The translations under genes were made by a program, and so were the position numbers. Positions 32,912-32,946 of a stretch of 32,946 nt of DNA are shown here, piece after piece. Every line of letters begins with the position of its first letter. Positions within the stretch are counted from its first letter, which is position 1. Source of the DNA: Kiritimatiellia bacterium (GTDB taxonomy: Bacteria; Verrucomicrobiota; Kiritimatiellia; UBA8416; JABMPJ01). Location of the stretch: NCBI GenBank assembly GCA_016783675.1, contig JADHWE010000028.1:1-32946 (forward strand), in the 5' to 3' direction. Under the pieces are notes generated by a model, which had not been told where the DNA came from, made no database searches, and saw only the letters and a program-made list of their open reading frames with translations.

Positions 32912-32946
32912 ATGACACGACAATCCAAGGAAGAATACCTGTTGAA
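32912..32946 (+). CDS. Start of an ORF cut by the window edge, possible transposase
   Basis: ATG 32912 follows GGGAGG and opens MTRQSKEEYLL before the window ends. The opening resembles integrase-type transposases that begin with MxRQxKxEYL, and the direct repeats upstream fit an insertion sequence end. Eleven residues are too few for a firm family call. Confidence 0.45.
   Translation, partial: MTRQSKEEYLL

Overview
The window is GC-rich, densely coded bacterial DNA with genes on both strands. A PEP-CTERM protein beside an exosortase, the rambling envelope proteins (AsmA-like, TPR) and many palindromic interspersed repeats suggest a Gram-negative bacterium of the PVC group, perhaps Kiritimatiellota or Verrucomicrobiota. 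That assignment is an inference from gene style; no rRNA is present to test it. I found no tRNA, rRNA or CRISPR array.

Layout. 1-3342: tail of a surface-polysaccharide locus (WbuB-like glycosyltransferase, then a polyprenyl-phosphate sugar-phosphate transferase with an extra Rossmann-like domain). 3314-6851 (minus): a Mn/Zn-type metal ABC operon in the order binding protein, small anchored protein, ATPase, permease; the permease carries a C-terminal DtxR/MntR-like module. 6937-9079 (minus): an orphan membrane histidine kinase and a eukaryotic-type chorismate mutase. 9215-12160 (plus): pyrH, frr, a repetitive Ala/Pro/Lys-rich membrane protein and trxA. 12185-13623: a possible small gene, a perfect palindrome, a MITE-like element and a WYL regulator. 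13758-16408: a Na/phosphate symporter with PhoU-like tail, diverging from a HAD phosphatase; between them lie three 11-bp-spaced CTAAC repeats that resemble a Pho box. 16449-17498: three 67-bp hairpin repeats and a secreted TPR protein.

17617-24346 (minus): a small membrane protein, then recQ, an AsmA-like protein and miaB with overlapping ends, and an anchored alpha/beta hydrolase. 24600-27687: acpH, two short membrane proteins flanking an internally deleted cobalamin adenosyltransferase pseudogene, then an RtcB ligase with an unknown partner. 27666-28001 is a fragment of a Na+/proline-type symporter. 28053-32695 holds the most unusual pair: a 1297-residue exosortase fused to a very long TPR array, convergent with a PEP-CTERM substrate. 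The right edge looks like the start of an insertion sequence.

The strongest candidates for something new are the exosortase-TPR fusion with its neighbouring substrate, the metal permease fused to its presumed metal-sensing regulator module, the eukaryote-like chorismate mutase, the covarying tandem hairpins and the possible Pho box. Two pseudogenes within 2.6 kb (25361-28001) mark that stretch as a zone of gene decay.
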